Assembly: GCF_019104725.1 (NCBI RefSeq)
Contig: NZ_JAHRXF010000034.1
Location: 1-64,000 of the forward strand
Direction of reading: 5' to 3'
DNA: 64,000 bases
Origin: Streptomyces corallincola
GTDB lineage: Bacteria > Actinomycetota > Actinomycetes > Streptomycetales > Streptomycetaceae
The notes under the pieces are model-generated. The model was not told the origin of the DNA, searched no databases, and saw only the letters and a program-made list of their open reading frames with translations. A program made the position numbers and the translations under genes. Shown one piece after another: positions 60,727 through 64,000 of the stretch. Position 1 is the first letter of the stretch. Every line of letters begins with the position of its first letter.

Positions 60727-60810
60727 ACGGCGATGCTCCCGCGCGGGCCGCCGCCGCTCCAGGCACCGCCGGTACTGGTACCGGGAGGGACAGGGTGAGC
60801 GCGGCTTCGG

Positions 60811-61221
60811 CTACTGGTAGTCCCCGGGGTGCCCCCGCATCCGGGCGTTGATCCCGTCGCGGGCGCCGATGAGCTGCTTCTGACGCTTCTTCAGGCTCTC
60901 GAAGGACCAGTCGTCCCCGAGTTGCCCCCGCAGCGCGGCGATCCGGGCCACCGGCTCCTCGACAGGAGGAACGTAGGTGGTTTCGGCCGCGACGCGCGCA
61001 GAAGCGGACGCGGCGACCCCGGCGGAAACGGAAGCACTGGGCGCCGCCTTGGCCACCTCTTCGGACGCCCCCTCACCCAATCCGCCCGCACCCCCTCCGA
61101 ACGCCAAGGTGCTTGACCAGACCCGTGAGCGCGCGACCAGCCGAATCGACGCGGCCCTTCGGGAGTGGAACGAACCGGGGTGATCAAGCTCTCCCCCGGG
61201 GAACACCTGGGGGACACGCAC
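60811..61221 (-). CDS. hypothetical protein, Ala-rich with C-terminal conserved-looking segment
   Basis: Up to 136 residues; start uncertain. The first half is low-complexity Ala/Ser/Val. The last 55 residues (PVARIAALRGQLGDDWSFES, KRQKQLIGARDGINARMRGH) look like a genuine helical segment with balanced composition. No family recognised. It is the last host-side candidate before the tRNA-Tyr attachment scar. Confidence 0.45.
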   Translation of the reverse strand: MRVPQVFPGGELDHPGSFHSRRAASIRLVARSRVWSSTLAFGGGAGGLGEGASEEVAKAAPSASVSAGVAASASARVAAETTYVPPVEEPVARIAALRGQLGDDWSFESLKKRQKQLIGARDGINARMRGHPGDYQ

Positions 61222-61305
61222 TGATCAGATGTGGGATTCGGGCGGGATCGGGTGAGACAAGTCCGCGCCTGTCCGCGACGAATCGAACGGACGCCGGGAA
61301 CGAAG

Positions 61306-61348
61306 AAACCCCCTCCGACCGGCCGTGATGGCTGGTCAGAGGGGGTTT
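61306..61348 (-). terminator. hairpin terminator behind the tRNA-Tyr remnant
   Basis: Stem 61306-61315 with 61339-61348 (10 bp), continuing inside through 61317-61324 with 61330-61337 (one mismatch). The original terminator of tRNA-Tyr, and effective in both directions. Confidence 0.7.
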
Positions 61349-61357
61349 TCCCCAGTG

Positions 61358-61410
61358 TGGCGGCGCCAGGATTCGAACCTGGGAAGGCTGAGCCGGCAGA
61401 TTTACAGTCT
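61358..61410 (-). mobile_element. attachment-site scar: 3' half of tRNA-Tyr(GTA)
   Basis: The minus strand carries the anticodon loop CTGTAAA (GTA), variable arm, T-arm CCAGG-TTCGAAT-CCTGG, acceptor 3' strand CGCCGCC and A discriminator. 5' of about 61410 the match stops: no D-arm and no anticodon-stem complement (only 10 nt between an accidental acceptor-like GGTGGCG and AGACTG). Not a working tRNA but the displaced 3' segment left where an element integrated; the intact gene should be at the element's other end, beyond 64000. Confidence 0.8.
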
Positions 61411-61557
61411 CGCCTTGATCGCCACCGCAAACCCTCTCTGACCTGCACGCCAGGCATCGGCAGGCGCCTAACCGCACCGCGTTGTCCGCGCCTGGTCCGG
61501 ATCTTGGAAATTCCATCCCCCTGAAGACCGGAGGAAGCGTGTCCCGTGATGGCTACG

Positions 61558-61571
61558 CTGGTACGCACCAC
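61558..61571. promoter_or_regulatory. operator half-copy before the GntR-Nudix gene
   Basis: CTGGTACGCACCAC differs at two positions from CTGGTGCGCACCAG, present twice at 63681-63720. Overlaps a TACGCT -10-like hexamer (61554-61559) and ends 24 bp before the ATG; would allow autorepression. Confidence 0.55.
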
Positions 61572-61595
61572 GGCAGAACGGGGAGTGCTCCGCGC

Positions 61596-62384
61596 ATGGG
61601 ACCGAAAACGACCAAGGTCTACGAGACGCTTCGGGAACGGCTCGCATCGGGGCAGTACGTACCGGGCGACAAGTTCCCGTCCGAGCGTTCCTTGACGGAA
61701 GAGCTGGGCATCGGACGCACAGCCCTTCGGCAGGTACTGGCTCGCCTTGTGTCCGAAGGAGCGCTAGAGGTACGAGGGCGCAGCTCGTACCGGGTGCCCG
61801 GCGCAGTGAGTGTGAGCACCCCCGAAGGCGTCGAACCCTGGCAGGTCCACGGCGAGCGCGACCTCTATGACAACCAGTGGGTCAAGCTTCAACTCTGGGA
61901 CGTGGAGCCACCCGGCGTGGAGCGTTTCGAACATCACGTCGTCAAGCTCCAGCACGTCGCGATCACGGCGGTGGTGGACGACCAAGAGCGCGTCCTCATG
62001 ATGTGGCGCTACCGGTTCGTCCCCGGCCGATTCGGCTGGGAGCTCCCCGGCGGCATCGTGGACGAAGGCGAGTCGCCGGCGGACGCGGCGCTTCGGGAAG
62101 TCGTTGAAGAGACAGGGTGGCGACCGTCCGCTCTGGAGCACGTTGTCACCTACCAGCCGATGGTCGGCATGGTGGACTCCCCACACGAGATCTTCGTGTC
62201 TCACGGTGCGGAGAAGGTGGGCGAGCCGACCGACCTGGAAGAGGCCGGACACATCGAGTGGGTTCCCCTCTCCGACATTCCGGGGCTCATGGCGCAGGGT
62301 GAGCTACTTGGTTCGGGGACTCTGGTTGCACTACTGCACATCCTTGCGAGCCGGACGCGCCCCGGCTCTACAGCCGCTCACTGA
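61596..62384 (+). CDS. GntR-Nudix fusion regulator of an integrative element
   Basis: 262 residues. Residues 1-70 are a GntR winged helix (VYETLRERLASGQYVPGDKF, TEELGIGRTALRQVLARLV). Residues about 115-250 are a Nudix domain with a perfect box at 153-175: G-x5-E159-x7-R167-E-V-V-E-E-T-G-W175. In pSAM2 the repressor KorSA is GntR-type and the immunity factor Pif has a Nudix domain; here the two functions appear joined. Ribosome-binding stretch GGGGAG about 12 bp upstream. It overlaps the end of the convergent XRE gene by 17 bp. Confidence 0.9.
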   Translation: MGPKTTKVYETLRERLASGQYVPGDKFPSERSLTEELGIGRTALRQVLARLVSEGALEVRGRSSYRVPGAVSVSTPEGVEPWQVHGERDLYDNQWVKLQLWDVEPPGVERFEHHVVKLQHVAITAVVDDQERVLMMWRYRFVPGRFGWELPGGIVDEGESPADAALREVVEETGWRPSALEHVVTYQPMVGMVDSPHEIFVSHGAEKVGEPTDLEEAGHIEWVPLSDIPGLMAQGELLGSGTLVALLHILASRTRPGSTAAH

Positions 62385-63498
62385 GCAGGTCCACACGCCG
62401 GCGCTGCCTCACCGATCCGGTGCGGCCGGCCAGTAGCCGCGCCTGCCTGAGATGGGTGTGCGCGTCGTCGTACTCGGCTCGCGCGAGGTGGGCGTGCGCC
62501 AAGTCCGTATGCAGTCCGGCGCGCGCCCGCACAAAGGTGGGGTCCATGCCTTGTAGTGCGTCGTAGAGGCTGCTCACCGCCTCCGCGTCTCCGAGTAGAC
62601 CGAGCACGTTGCCGCGCCAGCGTGTCAGGTGTGAGCCGTTCAGGAAGATGCTCAGCATGTCCGGGTCGCGGTCTTCGGGACCGACCGGGATGCACCCCGA
62701 TGCTTTGTCGAGCGCGCGCCGGCAGTCGTCCGCCAGTCCTGCGTGGGCGCACAGTTCAGCTTCGGTCGCGTGCAGCCAGGCCCGGAGACGAGGTGACCCG
62801 GACCGACCCAGGGATCGTTGAGCGTCACGGACCAGTTCAACCCCGAGCGCGGGCCGACCGGCTTCGCATAGTACGAACGCCTGCTCCCCCATCGCGTGTG
62901 CCAGGTACATGGGCGCTTCGGCGTCACGGGCGGCGCTCTTCGCCGTTTCGTAGTGGCGCCAAGCCCGTTCGACCGCTCCGGAGTCGATGGCCTGCCAAGC
63001 AGCGAGTGTCGATGCTCCCGCGAGCGCCAGCGCGACCGGCCGGCGTGCGCTCGGCAAGACCGCGAAGTTGAGCGCGTCTTCGAGCGCCGCAAGATGCCCC
63101 GTCATCTGGTCGATGAGTCCGGCCGCACCCATCTGGCGATCCATAGACCGCAGAAGCTCGGTCTGCGCGTTGAACGCGTCCACCATCGACGTGCCCACGC
63201 TGCTTGCGGCATCGATCCTGCTCAACAGGTCGTCGTAACCGTCGGCAGTGGCCATCACGGCAGCGGTGGGCGCGCCCCTCAGTTCGTCATCGGTCACCCC
63301 GAGAAGCTGTCGGAGCAGACTCGCGTACCGATCTGAGATCGTCCGCTTTCCGTTCTCCCACTCGGAGACGTACACCCGCAGGCTCGCAGTGGAAGCGATG
63401 TCCGTGAGGTGCTGCCGGGCGTACCGCTCGATCTCTCGGATGAGTCGTTCTTGCGACCAGCCGCGTGCCGTTCGCGCTTTTCGAAGTCCTGAGTCCAC
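62368..63498 (-). CDS. XRE-family regulator with TPR-like C-terminal region
   Basis: 376 residues. HTH about 5-70 (KARTARGWSQERLIREIERY; the recognition region includes YVSEWENGKRTISDRYASL), then a long alpha-helical repeat domain ending HTHLRQARLLAGRTGSVRQR. Such HTH-TPR proteins are frequent in the regulatory end of actinomycete mobile elements and answer to peptides or small molecules. GTG at 63498. Faces away from the promoter at 63676-63705. Confidence 0.85.
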   Translation of the reverse strand: MDSGLRKARTARGWSQERLIREIERYARQHLTDIASTASLRVYVSEWENGKRTISDRYASLLRQLLGVTDDELRGAPTAAVMATADGYDDLLSRIDAASSVGTSMVDAFNAQTELLRSMDRQMGAAGLIDQMTGHLAALEDALNFAVLPSARRPVALALAGASTLAAWQAIDSGAVERAWRHYETAKSAARDAEAPMYLAHAMGEQAFVLCEAGRPALGVELVRDAQRSLGRSGSPRLRAWLHATEAELCAHAGLADDCRRALDKASGCIPVGPEDRDPDMLSIFLNGSHLTRWRGNVLGLLGDAEAVSSLYDALQGMDPTFVRARAGLHTDLAHAHLARAEYDDAHTHLRQARLLAGRTGSVRQRRRVDLLSERL

Positions 63499-63675
63499 GG
63501 GCCCCGCCTGATGTCGGTTCCGATCTCTGCACCTCTAGGGTGCCGCAGATTCGCGCAGGTCAAAAGGGGTTAACAGGCCGATGGTTAAGGGCTGTTGGCT
63601 ACCGGCCACCCCATCCCGAGCGGTCTCCTGAAGGGGCACCGCGACAGGGACTCACCCCCGAAGTCAGCGAACCAG

Positions 63676-63705
63676 TTGACATCTGGTGCGCACCAGATGC
63701 AATCT
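63676..63705 (+). promoter_or_regulatory. rightward element promoter with operator in its spacer
   Basis: -35 TTGACA (63676-63681, consensus), an 18-bp spacer and a -10-like CAATCT (63700-63705). The spacer is filled by the palindrome 63681-63698 and a second palindrome covers the start region, so a bound repressor would block polymerase. Confidence 0.6.
63681..63698. promoter_or_regulatory. GntR-type operator 1
   Basis: Perfect 18-bp palindrome ATCTGGTGCGCACCAGAT, between the -35 and -10 hexamers. Likely binding site of the GntR-Nudix protein. Confidence 0.7.
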
Positions 63706-63706
63706 A

Positions 63707-63720
63707 CTGGTGCGCACCAG
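63707..63720. promoter_or_regulatory. GntR-type operator 2
   Basis: Perfect 14-bp palindrome CTGGTGCGCACCAG, 26 bp centre to centre from operator 1 (not an integral number of helix turns), covering the predicted transcription start. Confidence 0.7.
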
Positions 63721-63945
63721 AAACGGGGATCGCTTCCGGATCACGGTGCGTCGGAGGGTCCTTCTTTGGGCTTCTCCAACGCAGAGGGCGGGGACGCTGC
63801 AATCCCGCTAGAGGCCAGGTGGAACAGGGTTTCGGCCCGTACTGGCGAGGTGGCCCGGCGACCGCGAGCAACGGCCGGAGAGTGGGGACTTGGTCCCCTT
63901 TGCAGTGCTTCATCCCCTTTGTTGATCTCGCTCGGAGGACTCCCC

Positions 63946-63999
63946 ATGCACCAACGAAAACCTTGGCGCCGCCGTCCCGGACCAGCCGGCGGCGCCTGA
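63946..63999 (+). CDS. 17-residue mini-ORF, possible leader peptide
   Basis: ATG at 63946 preceded by GGAGGA at a spacing of about 6 bp, the best ribosome-binding site in the right-hand element. Reads MHQRKPWRRRPGPAGGA then TGA at 63997. Strongly basic. A perfect 10-bp inverted repeat (63965-63974 with 63987-63996) covers its second half, so translation could control folding and expression of the next gene beyond the window. It may instead be the start of nothing and only a fortuitous ORF. Confidence 0.4.
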   Translation: MHQRKPWRRRPGPAGGA

Positions 64000-64000
64000 C

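Larger units (their letters stand above)
63499..63945 (+). other. divergent regulatory region of the mobile element
   Basis: 447 bp without a gene. It holds a leftward TTGACC -35-like element (63558-63563, minus strand) for the XRE gene, a direct GGTTAA repeat (63568-63585 region), the rightward promoter with two palindromes (63676-63720), and a leader of about 220 nt to the mini-ORF at 63946. A plus-strand frame open from 63595 has no start signal and repetitive composition and is not called. Confidence 0.6.

Noticed and set aside
61358..61428. A functional tRNA-Tyr
   Set aside because: No D-arm and a broken anticodon stem; the seven acceptor-like bases GGTGGCG pair by chance (one G-U).
63595..63999. 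134-codon plus-strand frame at the right edge
   Set aside because: Runs through the promoter and both operator palindromes, with no start signal and no coding-like composition.

Overview
The window is high-GC actinobacterial chromosome, almost certainly from Streptomyces or a close relative. Three things point there: a GC-saturated third codon position, the gene order acpS-glmS-coaA-glmM-rpsI-rplM-truA-rplQ-rpoA, and proteins that match the Streptomyces forms in length and detail (TTG-started rpoB of 1161 residues, acidic N-terminal extensions on NusG and S9, two lipoprotein genes between rplA and rplJ). Species assignment is inference from memory of the family; no search was run.

Layout. 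1-5074: cell-wall precursor and cofactor genes (acpS partial, glmS, coaA, glmM). 5182-6248: rpsI-rplM. 6551-8306: a secreted or anchored hypothetical protein and truA. 8383-24824: one long minus-strand run of translation genes, divided by strong hairpins into infA-rpmJ-rpsM-rpsK-rpoA-rplQ, secY-adk-map, rplN to rplO (spc) and rpsJ to rpsQ (S10). 24825-25488 is the S10 leader with a good promoter. 25489-29108 is a four-gene minus-strand cluster (2TM protein, lipoprotein, a 679-residue protein and a small partner) lying between tuf and rpsJ. 29257-33616: the str operon rpsL-rpsG-fusA-tuf. 33971-43057: rpoC, rpoB, rplL, rplJ with an L10-type leader. 43361-45290: two paralogous lipoprotein genes, one interrupted by a single in-frame TAG. 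45464-48156: rplA, rplK, nusG, secE, then tRNA-Trp.

48596-61221 is an ordinary host region: aspartate-type aminotransferase, adenosine deaminase, murB, an MFS efflux pump with a TetR regulator and two matching operators, a MaoC hydratase pair next to rpmG (the hadAB arrangement of mycobacteria), tRNA-Met and tRNA-Thr, an amidohydrolase, two SDR-type proteins, a CxxC mini-protein and a MmyB-type regulator.

61358-64000 is the edge of an integrated element. A displaced 3' half of tRNA-Tyr (61358-61410) marks the attachment scar. To its right lie a GntR-Nudix fusion regulator, a convergent XRE/TPR regulator, and a rightward TTGACA promoter whose spacer and start region carry two copies of a palindrome (CTGGTGCGCACCAG). 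A third, slightly degenerate copy sits just in front of the GntR-Nudix gene. This is the layout expected of the regulatory end of an actinomycete integrative and conjugative element of the pSAM2/SLP1 kind. KorSA (GntR) and Pif (Nudix) functions appear to be fused into one polypeptide. The element's transfer and integration genes lie beyond 64000.

The most interesting signals are: the GntR-Nudix operator circuit and att scar; a 28-nt leader element shared by the rpsL and rpsJ operons; the TGG-to-TAG pseudogene; the four-gene insert between tuf and rpsJ; and the paired TetR operators.
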